This document shows positions 22,701 to 33,909 of a stretch of DNA of 64,000 nucleotides, piece by piece. The translations under genes were made by a program, and so were the position numbers. The notes under the pieces were generated by a model. The model was not told where the DNA came from. It ran no database searches and worked only from the letters and a program-made list of their open reading frames with translations. This DNA comes from Nageia nagi (Eukaryota > Pinophyta). The stretch lies in the NCBI GenBank assembly GCA_050084985.1, contig JBITNC010000001.1, positions 126,728,001-126,792,000 of the forward strand, in the 5' to 3' direction. Position 1 is the stretch's first letter. Each line of letters begins with the position of its first letter.

Positions 22701-25399
22701 TTGCTACCAAGAATGTGAAAAATAAACATGTGTTTAATAAACAATATTACATGTTATATTTAATTAACTAAGACATGCTTGATTTGATTCATAAGTGTAA
22801 ATATTTTATAGATCAAATATACATCCTATGTATCCAAATACTTTTGTCATCACCAAGAATCTTACATGTAGAGTGACATTGTTGAGGCTTGTTTTTTTGT
22901 ATAAAAATTAGGCCTTCACTTGGATGCCCACACAAGAGGAGCCTAAGTACTACCAATCCTCAACTAGTTCACCTTGGTCAGTATTATACTCTCATAAGGA
23001 GAAGTACCTACTATTTTCTAAGGTTATGATGTTTATTGGATTGGCCAAATTATTAGTCTTGATTAGATTTCAAGTTGTTCTCCTAGGTTATTAGGATAAT
23101 CCTTAAATAAATGTGTGGATATGTGGAATCACTACACACATGCCTATCCATCTATTGGAGTTATGTCCAAACCAACAGAGGACTTAGGGGCAACTGAGAA
23201 GTAAAAATTTTCACCATTTGAATCATCAAACTTAAAGGCTCCAGTTTGCTTTTCCTCACCTTATGGCTCCTTAAACAAGTCATGTTACAAAATGTACATG
23301 CAGATGTGTTCATTTTAGGGGGTTGTTCATATCAATGTTTATGTTTTTATTTGCATAAGCAAAAAAATCAAAGTGTAAAACATGAATTAAAAGAACATAA
23401 GTAAAACATCATTCATTAAAAATTTGAAACCTAAATGTCCAATGGGTTTTGTATACAAACCCTAAAGGACATCTTTACATCAATCCTTATTTTGTATAAG
23501 TTAACTTTGCAAAATAATAAATACTTAAGAATGCATTAATTCCATAATTTCTATAAGTTAACCTTGCATAAAGATAAATACTTAGGCATAATCATAAATT
23601 TAGTTAACTTAAAATAATTAGGCAGGAGCATAGAACATTTAACTTTAAGTAATGAGCATGCATTATCTTAACAAATAAGCATTAAGCATAAGTACTATGC
23701 ATTTAACTTTTAAGTAGTAAGCATTAACTTAAAAGAAAATTAAGCTCTAAGAATTAAATTAAAAATTATGCAAGCAACATGCATTAAATTTTAAGTAAAA
23801 AATTCATAAAATTCCTTCTTTTTACTTAAAGTTGTACCCCTAAAGATAGCATACTTGGATTAACTTTAATACTTTATCCTTAAAAGTATTTTGCATGCTA
23901 AAAATTTTAAGTATACATACATTATAATTTTAAGTAAATACTCTATATTTTCCTTAATAGTGTTGCTAGATTAAAGTAGTATTCCCCTTTTTACTTAAAC
24001 AATAGCATGGCATTCCCCACTTTTTGATTATAGAAAACTTAAATAAACTTTACCTAAGTAAGAATTTAGTCAAAAAACAAATTCTAATTTGACTCGTGAA
24101 TTAATGCCTTAAAAAATTTTCAAAAGAAATTAATTCATTATGACTCTTTACTTGATGTATTCAATAGACTAGATGCAAGAAAAACACTTGTCCTAAATGC
24201 ATTTAATTTTTACCCACTAGTTTAATGATTTGATGCATTTTACTCCATGCATAGTCAATCATGATGGGAAAAGTAAACTTGCTTGTAAGGAATAAAAAAT
24301 AAATAAATGCCTCTAAAGTAATGCATCTACCAGAATTAAAGAAGTCCTAAAGAAGAGAGCATGGAATCAAACAAAGGAGAGTGGAAATGTGAGAAAAAAA
24401 AATCAACCAAAAAGGAGGGAGTCTACGTAAGGCATGGATAGTGTTCAAATGGAGGAGGGCACATGGATGCCAATGCAATTTTGGCTGGAGGATGTGTATG
24501 CAGGGGAGGGCTAAAGGATGCCCATGGGAGGGTGAGAGAGGACATGGTAGAGAAGAGGGCTACCAACCATGCCAAACCACCATCAAGGAGGGAGACATGG
24601 TGGACTAGATGGCCAAGGTGAAGTGTTTGCTCACAAAGGAAACGAGGAGGCATTGAGGTAGAGGAGGGGGCTGCAACAGGGAAGAGGAGGCCACGATAAG
24701 CTATGAAGGTAATGGTAGAGAAGAGGAGGCTATAAGAGGTGGAAGTAGGCATAAGCTAAGACATGAGTGGATCCATGTTTAGATCTTGATGGAGGAGCTT
24801 AGGAGTGGCCCATCATGGATCACCATGCAAGAGTCCACCCAACTCTATTTACTTTGACCAATACCACCTTGTCAATGTTCCCTCTTCTTCCATTACCAAA
24901 CCCCCAATGGCCTTCTCCAAGAGCTTTAATAATTTTTGGACCACAAAATATTGAAAAAAAAAATTGTAATACACAAATAATTTATATGTTTCTTTAAAAA
25001 AAAATTTAGTGCTTCCCTTTCCTTCTTTTTATCAAAAAAATTACTCCATAAAAAAAAAAAAAAAAAAAATTATATACTAATCTCATTGATAGAAAATTAA
25101 CCACATTGTTTACTAGAGGTTAATAAAAAAATTGTATTTTTAGCCATATTTTTCAAATAAAAATTAGCTAAACACATATCTAAAAAAAATATGTTAGTAT
25201 AAATAACAATTACATTGAATTGCTATATAAAAAATTCCCCCAAAAAATGAACTAGCACATAACATATATGTTAGTATCGTTAGTGTAATAAGTCAATAAA
25301 AAATGAGACGAGTTATACCTTCTCTTGATTTTACCTCACAAAGATGACCTCCAAATTGAATATGTGTCCAAATTAAGGATGTGAAGAGGAGCTTCCAAG
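22701..25399 (-). other. Long non-coding leader of the nested copia element
   Basis: About 2.7 kb between the primer-binding site and gag, unusually long for a copia element. 23,380-24,000 is rich in diverged TAAGCATTAACTT-like repeats. 24,420-24,910 is a GC-richer island unlike its surroundings. 24,950-25,080 holds several A runs, including one of about 22 near 25,050. No gag motif or other recognised protein is present. Confidence 0.5.
24420..24910 (-). other. GC-richer island inside the copia leader
   Basis: A purine-rich (plus strand) segment with clearly higher G+C than the several kb around it. The minus strand is open for 109 codons at 24,423-24,752. Its product is rich in Pro, Ser, Leu and His and matches nothing I recognise. 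The plus strand ends in A-rich DNA. It could be captured host sequence or an insertion into the leader; no gene call is made. Confidence 0.35.
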
Positions 25400-25401
25400 G
25401 A

Positions 25402-25413
25402 GCTCTGATACCA
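25402..25413 (-). promoter_or_regulatory. Primer-binding site of the nested copia element
   Basis: On the minus strand TGGTATCAGAGC lies two bases after the 5' LTR end. It is an exact copia-type site for initiator tRNA-Met. Confidence 0.9.
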
Positions 25414-25415
25414 TA

Positions 25416-25913
25416 TGAGAGAATTGTAATATAACAAGAACAATCCTAAACTACCAAGATCACATGTAAGCTCACAAATCACATCTAAATAACTCACAAA
25501 GCAATCTCACAAATATAACTCAAAATGTAAGTGGTTTCTCTAACTAGAAGTATATCCACTAACTAGATCTCACTTCATTCATAGTATGAACTCTTACAAT
25601 CTTTATAACCTCAACTCCTAAACACTATGAACTAATATAACTTTGCTTCACAAATTGGTGTGTAATCTCAAAGAGAGAGCCTTCTATTTACATGCCAAAA
25701 TACCTCTTTGGATCACCCTTTTATCCAATGTTCAAAATCATGACATGCACATCCTTTTACCCAAGGGCATGCTCATGACATGGAGTGTAGGACAAGTTAC
25801 ATTATCATATTTACTTAAATACTTAAGGTATCGAATGATACCCTTAAGTATTAGTGAACTTAAATAGAAGATTATTACATAACCTTTATAATAATGTATT
25901 ATACATTCCAACA
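25416..25913 (-). repeat. 5' LTR of the nested copia element (498 bp)
   Basis: On the minus strand it starts TGTTGGAATGTATAATACAT and ends TACAATTCTCTCA. It pairs with 17,579-18,074. The right flank GCATG repeats the left flank of the other LTR. Confidence 0.88.
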
Positions 25914-26741
25914 GCATGAGCATTTATGGTACCCAAGAGAACCACTTCTAGGCACCCAAGTTGGGCATCCTAGGCCCTCTAGAGGCTAACATTGGGTCAT
26001 GGATCTAGGTGATGACTTAGAGTCTAGATCCCACAATCTAGAAGGCTATAAAGGAGGCTTGGAGCCTCATTAATGGATACCTTTTAATAATTATACTTTA
26101 TACCATCCATAAAACATCAAATCTTAGCAATGCTAAGTAACTATTCCTAGATGTAGCATCTAGAGGGTACTCAAGATGAGTGATCATATTTTATCTATGG
26201 TTTAGGTGGAGCACCTAGCCCATCTAATGGTATTTTGAGATCAAGTTCTACCACTCATATGGCTATCTAGATCCAAGGAGGCCCCTTCATCAAAATGTAT
26301 TCATATTGTGAGGGAATGAGGTTATCCTAGGTCTAAACATCCATCCATTAGTGAGGGTTTTTCCATTCAACCTAGTTCAATTCCCAAGAGGTAGACATCA
26401 ACCCATCAGGGTAGGATATTGTATTAAAAATAGCTTGTTTTTTCTTAGATCTTAGAATTGTGTTATCCTTATGTGTATTTTGGCATCATTTGGTGTAGTT
26501 GTGTATGTGTGTGTCATTTTTGAGCATTATTGTGCATGTATGGGCAAAACATAGGTGTTGTAGGCTTAATATATGTTATCTATTCATGTTGTAGCCATTC
26601 TTTGGTTTTATGGAATGCATTTGTGCCAAAGAGCTAACATGGGGACTCTAGCATTATTATTGAATGTGTTGGATTCCCTATTTTGAGGGTTTAATATTTG
26701 TATTGACTAATATTTGCTTGAGTTCAATTTGGATCATCAAA
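25914..26741 (+). repeat. 3' LTR of the gypsy element, part 2
   Basis: Continues the LTR interrupted at 17,578 and is collinear with about 12,990-13,774. It contains the TATA box CTATAAAGGAGG at 26,046 and ends GATCATCAAA at 26,741. ATAAT follows, matching the left flank of the whole element. It keeps about 85 bases near 26,325-26,400 that the 5' LTR lacks or has shortened. Confidence 0.85.
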
Positions 26742-26746
26742 ATAAT

Positions 26747-28545
26747 GGTCAAATTATTTAGAAGATACTACATTTAATTAGTAGGTTTTCATAAATAATT
26801 TTTTTATCCTATGAAAATTTCTCCTCTTCATTAAATATATTTCTTTCTTTAGCTCCTTTTTTATATCAATATTGATATAAAATTATAGTATTATCTCTCT
26901 TGTTGACTCTTTCTTATTATGTAATTAATGATAGAATTTTATTTACAATTATTGTAAGGATGTAAATTTTCTAATATTCAAATGGTAAGCCTTGAATATT
27001 GATCCATATTGTAACTAAATTAGTATTCTCTATTCAATATCAAACCCCCTATGCCAAATCTTTAGAATAAATCCCTTTTTACCCAAGAACCATGGCCCTA
27101 GTTGAAGAACTTTGTTAAGATCCTCTTCTTTTTTGAATTTAAATAACATGAATTCCTTTAGAATGTGATAATTTCTCATAGGGGTCACTATTAGAAAATG
27201 GTAAATACCACATAAAAATACAAGGGGTGTTTTTAATATCTAGTTCAAGTAGTAGTATATTGGTATGTATTTTATAAGGGGAGGTGGTAGGAGTATTTAA
27301 AAAAAGGAGAAGGGATTTGGGGTACTTGAAAATGGGGTTGGGATGGTGGGAGAGAGAAACAGGTGAATAGATCTAATAATTTTATATCTATATGTTATAA
27401 ATGATATTTTTAGTTCACTTCCTAAACATGAAAAGTATAATAACCTTATTTCTTTTGCAAAATTTTAGAGTTTGATAGACAAGATAAAATAGATTATTTT
27501 GAATGTTTAAAATAAAAATAGTTGGATATGATGAAGGATATTAAATGAAATGGTATATTAGAAGTACTTGGGTTAATGGGGATGGTTGGACCATTTCATA
27601 GTTTTTAATATATTCCTTTTTTGCATCTCATATAGTCTATGATTTCATATTCTTGAATATTTAGTTTCGTTAGTATTTTTAGGTATATTTTCATTCTAGC
27701 TACAATAGTTGAATATCATGTTGTATTTGTAGAAAGTATTTTGATATTAGAGAGTTAAAAGAAGTTAAGATCATAGAATATTTTTAATTCTTGGGAACTC
27801 TAAATAATTTAAAATAATAGTCAAGTCCTTTATTGTTCACATATGTGTTGCATAGTCAGTACTTGAACATGTATTTTTAAATATTGTGCTTATGTTCATG
27901 TTATGTCTATATTGCATTTGTAATCATGAGGCTTTATGATAATTTATGTTATATATTTACACTTGTATTTTAATGTATTTTGCATACATTTTGTGTTATG
28001 TTATGCATGAGTCTATGTAGTTGAAAGTATTGGAAGTAAGCTCAAAATTAAAAATCAAAAATCAAAAATTTAGTAAGTTGCATTAGGTTTTAGATAGGAT
28101 TTGATGATATACTAAAACAATTATTGGAAAGTACAAAAAAAAATCAAAAGTGCATGATATCAAGTTTTTATCACAAACGAAGTCAAGAACGTAAGAAAAA
28201 ATTGTAGGATAAAATTGATGATGGTTGAAGGAAAAGTGTTGTACACTAGAGTACTATATAGTTTATGAATTTTTTAAATATGATAAGCAGATTGAATATA
28301 TTTGAAAAAATAGAAAAGTTAAAATAATCATCTTTGCATTCCTCTATTATCAAAAATTTATTGTTATTTGTGGTTTTAAGTTTGAAAAGTGCAATTCAAG
28401 TTTATTTTAACCCCTAAATTAGTTATTATTTTCTCAATTATTGATTAGTTTAGTTTTTTGATATTATTGGTAGGTGAATTTTGTGAAACCAATAACTATG
28501 TGATTTTGAAAGGACCATCAACCTTTCTTAATTCAAATCAATCAT
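26747..28545. other. Non-coding AT-rich stretch
   Basis: No open frame over 60 codons and no recognisable transposon motif on either strand. It probably represents older, fully eroded repeats. Confidence 0.5.
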
Positions 28546-29235
28546 TGTAATATCCCTAATTTTGAGAAACCTTGTTGAAGGCATAACTTTTGTCACAAGT
28601 CTTTAATCATTGATTTGTATTTTGGAATTGATGGAGAATATTTTTTCATTCATTTTGATAATTCACATGATATGATTTCATTTATAAATGAAGGAGATAT
28701 TGATTTTATTTATAAATGAAGGAGATATTGTAAATTAAATTTCACCCAAGAAAATAGGATACTAATATCATATCCTAGGAAAGAGAGGTGGCTAGGGGAA
28801 AAGTATTTTATTCCAAGTCAAATAGAAGTTTTATTATTATTTATTTTAGGTTAAAAGCACCTATAAAAGAAGGAAATATTCACCACTTGAATATCATCAT
28901 AATTTAGCATTTGATCTTTGATATCTTGGAGTTAGGGTTTCTCCCCTCTCTTCCTTCCATGGTCTAGGGATGCTCCCTATCCTAGAAGTAGCATATTCTT
29001 TATTATTTGAAGCTTATACATTACTTGAGAGCTACTCTTACACTTGCATCTATCATTGCGATCCCTTGAGATCCTTAAAATAGCTCTCCTAGTCTCTAGG
29101 AGTCTTACGCCATCCTTTATGAGTCTTTGTTATGCATTCTAGGAGTTTTGGGCTATGCCCTAGAACTTATTACATACTTGCACTTATTCTTGGTTATTAT
29201 TTATTATATTTGGCTCTCATATTGATTATTGTATA
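28546..29235 (+). mobile_element. Candidate solo LTR (chromovirus-like)
   Basis: It starts TGTAATATCCCTAATTTTGA, a start typical of plant chromovirus LTRs. A TATA box, CCTATAAAAGAAGG, lies at 28,860 and a GTTAGGGTTTCTCCCCTC tract at 28,931, which looks like the start of the R region. No primer-binding site or coding motif follows, suggesting a solo LTR. The 3' boundary is a guess; no target duplication was confirmed. A 29-bp unit (TTTATAAATGAAGGAGATAT) is duplicated at 28,675-28,731. Confidence 0.42.
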
Positions 29236-29329
29236 TAGATGAATGCTCTTTTTGAATGTATTTTAATTACCCCTAGGATTTTAGCCTAAGTGAAACTAAT
29301 AACACATAACATTTAAGTATGTATTACCT

Positions 29330-30060
29330 AGGCTATATAACTTAAATAAACATACATTGCAATATGAATAATAGAAATGAATATACTAGTAATACAACAA
29401 AAAATTAACATAACTAGGGTTTTATTGAATCAAGATAAAAAAATAAAAGCACATACTAAAGAGATTGGTATCAAGTGTAGTATAAATACTTATATGTCCT
29501 TACCTATAATGAAGATGATTATATATAGATCAAACTTGTTGAAGTGAAATTATCTTGATATACAAACCCCATGTATAATAGTAATGGAAATATCAATGTG
29601 GATGCCTATGCCAACATGGATGCTAAGTCGCAAAATAGCAGTATGGGCATGCACACCAGCATGGACACTAGGGTTCTCTTATATTAGGATTCACCACCAA
29701 GGTTCGATGAAAATAATGATGTTGATAAGTTTAGCCAAACATATAATTACAAATGATGGATAATAGATATGATCATGTGGTAACAAGATTCCAATCTCAA
29801 TATGTGGCATTTAAAAACACCCAAGAGAAGAGATGTAATCTTGAATGTTTTCCTAGGTTCAAGATACTTACATTTATATAGGCATGAATTCCCACCAATT
29901 AACCCCTTGTAATAAGGTTGAATCTAATGTTGGTGTACCTAGAATAAAAATAAGAATACCACCTAAGATAAGTCTTATAATAGGACTATAATATGATTAA
30001 ATGTGATTATAATATTACACCTAAGTGGGCCGATCTTATGGGGACCAAATTTAGGTATCA
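29330..30060 (-). repeat. Probable 3' LTR of the Tat element
   Basis: On the minus strand GTAAAGAGGGAATTTTT, a polypurine-like tract, precedes TGATACCTAAATTTGGTCCC at 30,060. This resembles the TGTAGACACCTAAAATGTCC start of the LTR at 61,996. A minus-strand TATA box, CCTATATAAATG, lies at 29,871-29,882, about 180 bases into the LTR. The far end is not defined. Confidence 0.42.
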
Positions 30061-30494
30061 AAAAATTCCCTCTTTACAAATATAATGAAATAAAAACTTT
30101 TCAAATGAAATTATGTTTACAAATGAAGTAAAAAACAAAGAGAAGAAAATTTTGATACTTCTATGATTTAGTTGTAGAACTCTTCGAATCATTAAGGAAT
30201 GATGATGTATATTACCCCCTCATTACCTTGGTTGTGATATGGAATGGATTACATGAAATAAAATCAACCAAAAGAAAACAATAACCTAAAAGAGGCATAC
30301 ATAAAAATACCAAACTCTAATAATATATTTCATGGTTAACTCATAAAAGATATATCAATCATAATAGGAGTAAGTCATCATAACATTTCATCACAAATGA
30401 TATATCAAGCGAGAGCAAGGATGAAATTATCATACATAATCTTGAGAATACCAAATACTCAATGTTTCATTCTTAGATGCATACATACAAAATA

Positions 30495-31030
30495 ATAATA
30501 AGGTATGTTAACATCATCATGAGGTACATGCCCCATTCCTAGATGCAACATGTAAGATTGTAACAAAATATGGTTACATCTTCATGAGGTACATGCCCTA
30601 TTCATAGATGTAAATAAGATATGCTAGCATTGTCATGAGGTACATGCCCCATTATTATATGTAGACATAAAAATAATTATCATAAATAATATGATTATTA
30701 GTCCATAAATATGTTGATTGATTTAGTCCTAATAAATAAACTGATCTGAAAGGCATTTGGTTTAGTCCCAACCAAGTATGTGATTGTTATAGTAATTAAA
30801 ATGATGATTGGTTTAGTCCCAATTAACAAACTAATCCAAAATATGGTTGGTTTAGTCTCCACCAGGTGATCATGAAAATAGTTATGGTTATTTAACATCA
30901 ACTCAATAAGGACAAGATCATGAAAATAGTGATGGTTATTTAATGTCCACCCCACAAGGACATGGTCATGAAAATAATTATGGTTATTTAATATCCACCC
31001 AACAAGGACATGGTCATGAAAATAATAGCA
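30495..31030. repeat. Tandem repeats in the Tat 3' non-coding region
   Basis: Three families in a row. GAGGTACATGCCCC units begin at about 30,521, 30,586 and 30,637. TTGGTTTAGTCCC units lie at about 30,750-30,860. A 48-bp unit with AAGGACATGGTCATGAAAAT starts at about 30,908, 30,956 and 31,004, with a partial copy before. Tandem repeats between integrase and 3' LTR are known from Tat/Ogre elements. Confidence 0.75.
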
Positions 31031-31789
31031 ATAAGTATATCAAAGTGAAAAGTAATGAACAACCTATATGTATGTAGAGACAAGAAAGATGATAGGAACC
31101 AATACTTGAACCTACATTTGCTAGTCATTTTTATTTTGTGGATACTAGCATGAACATTGAGAGTAGCATGATTGATAACATTATCATGAATATTGGTTTA
31201 TTTAATGATATTAGCCCTTATATATTTCTAAGACTAAATTAATTCTTCTATTAGCTAAAATAATTATGTTTGGTATCCAGAATAGATTTTGTGTGTCTAA
31301 AGGCATCAAGTGTACAACTAAGTAACCTTGTATCATTGAATTGATTAATGTAACTAAATAAATTTGATTTTTTATTTCTTACTAAGCTAATTGAATTATT
31401 TTATATCCCTAATTTTCACCAATTATAAAAATATGCTAAAAAAGCTAGCATATATACTAAGCTAAATATAAAATTTTACATAGGCAACTAGCATGGGTGC
31501 TAGTTTAATAGAACAAAAATTGAGTTAAGGTATGGGTACTAGACTTTTGTATTGATGACTAATTAAAGTAGGACTTCTAAAGCATAAGTGAAATGTTCCT
31601 CTTATGCATAAAATGGTTTTATATGCTTAGAAATGGTTAAAAATTTATCCATTTCCCCCCAACTATGACTAATTTGTATTCTCTATTAGAGTATTTTTCT
31701 TTAATGATGTATGGACTCATCCAATTTATTTCAAATTTATCTTTATCTTTATTTTCATCTTCTGATGATTTTTTTTAGTACTAAATTAG
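31031..31789 (-). other. 3' non-coding region of the Tat element
   Basis: No coding motif. It contains two TAGCATG-rich stretches (about 31,146-31,170 and 31,488-31,503) that resemble motifs elsewhere in the same element. Confidence 0.45.
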
Positions 31790-32970
31790 AAACTTGGAAC
31801 TCCCTTGATCTGATTTTCTTTCCATATACTTTCTTATCTTTCTTTTGGTAAGCTTTGAGATATTCTAAGGCATGAATTCTTTTCTCATTCAACCCTTATA
31901 ATTGTATTGATATTTCTTTGTGTTGTTCTTCTCAATCAATGATACATTCCAAATACATCCTTAGTGATGGTATTTCTATTTCAAGTGGAAGTATTGCCTC
32001 ATCTCCATAGACTAATAAAAATGATGTACAACTTGTTGTTGATCTTATGCTAGTCCTATTGCCCAAAGTGCATATACTAGTTGTGAATGGCATTCCCTTT
32101 GAGTTTGTTTAACTATTTTTCATAGGATTTTGAAAATATTTTTATTATTTTCCTCAACTTTACCATTGACAAGTTGTGGATAATATGTGGATGTAAACAT
32201 TTTCTTTATCTTGAATGCTTTGCAAAAGTCTCTGATTTATTTTATCCTAAAATTCTTTTCATTATCTATGATTATATGAGATAGAACACCAAATCTTGTT
32301 ATTGTATTTTTAGTAAAAACATTCATGATTTGAGGACCCTTAAATCATATTATAGGTACTAATTTTTCCCATTTTATGAAATACTCAATAGCAACTAAAA
32401 TAAATTTATTTCCTTCACTAGATTTAGAATTGACAACCCCTACCAAATCCAATGCCTAAATAGCAAAAGACCAAGGAGAGATCATTATAGCTAGTTCAGT
32501 TGAAGGATATTATTTCAAGTTAGCATGTTTTTGATATTCTTTTAGGTTTATTAACATGTAATATGCAATCCTTTTCTATATATGGCCAATAGTAATCTAG
32601 TCTTAAAATTTTATGAAATATAGCTTTGTCATTAAAATATCCTCCACTTATACTATCATGCACTTGCTCAATATTTTTGTTTGCTTCAATATAATTTAAG
32701 AATCAAACTAAAGTACCATAAAATGATCTTTTGTAAATAATTTCACCAATAATAACATACCTGATGGCCATTTTCTTAAGTCTTAATTTGAGGAATTTTC
32801 TTTGACATGAATCATTAACTTTCCCATGCTTTAAGTAGTTGTAAATATTAGCATACAATTCATGCATTAGAAGGATTGTGCATATGAAGGGTTCTTTCTT
32901 AAAGAATCCTTAGTAATTTAATAATCATCTACAAAGGAGTTATGTCTAATAATATTGATTTTGATAATAG
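31790..32970 (-). pseudogene. Tat integrase, inactivated
   Basis: On the minus strand near 32,660-32,560 the translation gives VHDSISGGYFNDKAIFHKIL then RLDYYWPYIEKDC, the zinc-binding part before the catalytic core. The core is badly broken; remnants such as NHECF and LLQSIQDKENVYI are in the expected order. Near 31,990-31,850 QRNINTI-type and KENQIKGVPSF-type fragments follow, consistent with the C-terminal KxRxF region. Stops are too many for function. Confidence 0.62.
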
Positions 32971-33067
32971 CTTTCTCATCCTCAACTCATATAGGTGTTA
33001 AGGAAGTGGCATTGGCCATGGCATCCGTAAATCTATTATTGTTTCTTGGAATATTTTTGAATTGAAT

Positions 33068-33406
33068 CTATATAAAGAATATTTGAATCATTCTTGTGAC
33101 TAAATCCTTGTATGGTTGTAATTTTTTATCCTTTTTGTTATAAATATCATTGACATGATTGATAACAAGTTGTGAGTTACCATAAACATATAATTTATGT
33201 ATTCCAAGATTAATAGCATCCTCTAATCCTAAGACCAAACCTTCATACTCATCCATATTGTTAGTACACTCAAAATGTAACTTGTAATCCATAGGAATCA
33301 CACTACCTTCAAGATATACTAATACAATACATTCCCTAGCTCCTTGTAGGAACTTGGAGCAATAAAAAAAAAAAATGTTTCCATATTTTATTTTCAACCT
33401 ACTCAA
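33068..33406 (-). pseudogene. Second, archaeal-type RNase H of the Tat element
   Basis: Open for 112 codons. It reads ARECIVLVYLEGSVIPMDYK, then ECTNNMDEYEGLVLGLEDA and LYVYGNSQLVINHVNDIY. These match the archaeal-like RNase H of Tat elements: the G-x-V-L-x-x-P-x-G start, TNN-x-AEYEAL with its catalytic Glu, and V-x-GDS-LV. Here GDS is GNS, so one catalytic Asp is lost, and the first Asp is also not evident. Confidence 0.8.
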
Positions 33407-33409
33407 CTA

Positions 33410-33900
33410 GTGCCACAAGTTCATATTTTAATTAACCTTTATTTATAGTAATGATATCAAATGGTACTTCAGCTAACATATCATCTATAACTTATCCTTT
33501 AATTATCTTTTGATATGTGTAGATAAGATCAAATTCTTGTAACTACATTATCCATTTGGTTGATCTTCATTGAAACTATGGTTTGGACAATAAATACCTC
33601 AATGGATCAACTTGAGATACTATGAAGGTTATGTTTGTGATCATGTAATATATTATCTTTTGTGTGGTATATAATATGGAATAACATAACTTCTCAATTG
33701 GAGTGTAATTAATTTTTTCATCTTGAAATGTTTTGGATAAATAATACATAACTCTTTCTTTATTTTAATTATCAAGTTGCACCAAAATAGTCTCTATATC
33801 CATACTTATAGTTGAGCTATATAAATATAGAGGTTAAATGGTAAATTGGTTGTAGAATAGGAGGGTTAAGCAAATACCTCTTGATATCATAAAATGCTTT
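33410..33900 (-). pseudogene. First RNase H of the Tat element, inactivated
   Basis: The minus strand gives VMYYLSKTFQDEKINYTPIE then KLCYSILYTTQKIIYYMI, the standard gypsy RNase H block (YYLSKxLxDxExxYSxxEK). VSQVDPLRYLLSKP and LQEFDLIYTYQKIIKG follow, with ADxLA decayed to IDDMLA. It sits between RT and the second RNase H, as expected for Tat. Confidence 0.75.
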
Positions 33901-33909
33901 CTAAAATTC

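Larger units (their letters stand above)
17579..25913 (-). mobile_element. Complete but decayed Ty1/copia element nested in the gypsy 3' LTR
   Basis: Read on the minus strand: 5' LTR 25,416-25,913, primer-binding site, long leader, gag, protease, integrase, RT-RNase H, then 3' LTR 17,579-18,074. The order protease-integrase-RT identifies Ty1/copia. The flanks GCATG at 17,574-17,578 and 25,914-25,918 are a perfect 5-bp target duplication, and joining the flanks restores the collinear gypsy LTR. The two LTRs differ by eye at roughly 7 percent of positions. All coding parts carry stops. The element is 8.3 kb; 2.7 kb of that is a non-coding leader. Confidence 0.9.
12633..26741 (+). mobile_element. 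Ty3/gypsy retrotransposon with a nested copia element
   Basis: A decayed Ty3/gypsy element: 5' LTR 12,633-13,774, primer-binding site, gag remnant, RT-RNase H, integrase, polypurine tract, and a 3' LTR in two parts (17,197-17,578 and 25,914-26,741). The split is caused by a copia element with a 5-bp target duplication. The outer element is flanked by ATAAT at 12,628-12,632 and 26,742-26,746, a plausible 5-bp target duplication. The LTR start TGTAATGTTCC and the integrase tail suggest a chromovirus-like element. Its own length without the insert is about 5.8 kb. Gag, nucleocapsid and protease are largely missing, so an internal deletion preceded or accompanied decay. Many stops are TAG/TAA where family members have CAG, CAA or TGG. 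Confidence 0.82.

Noticed and set aside
24423-24752. 109-codon minus-strand frame as a host protein
   Set aside because: No recognisable domain; the Pro/Ser/Leu/His content follows from the biased composition. Kept only as a composition island.
30495-31030. CRISPR-like regular repeats
   Set aside because: These are direct tandem repeats without unique spacers in a plant retroelement.
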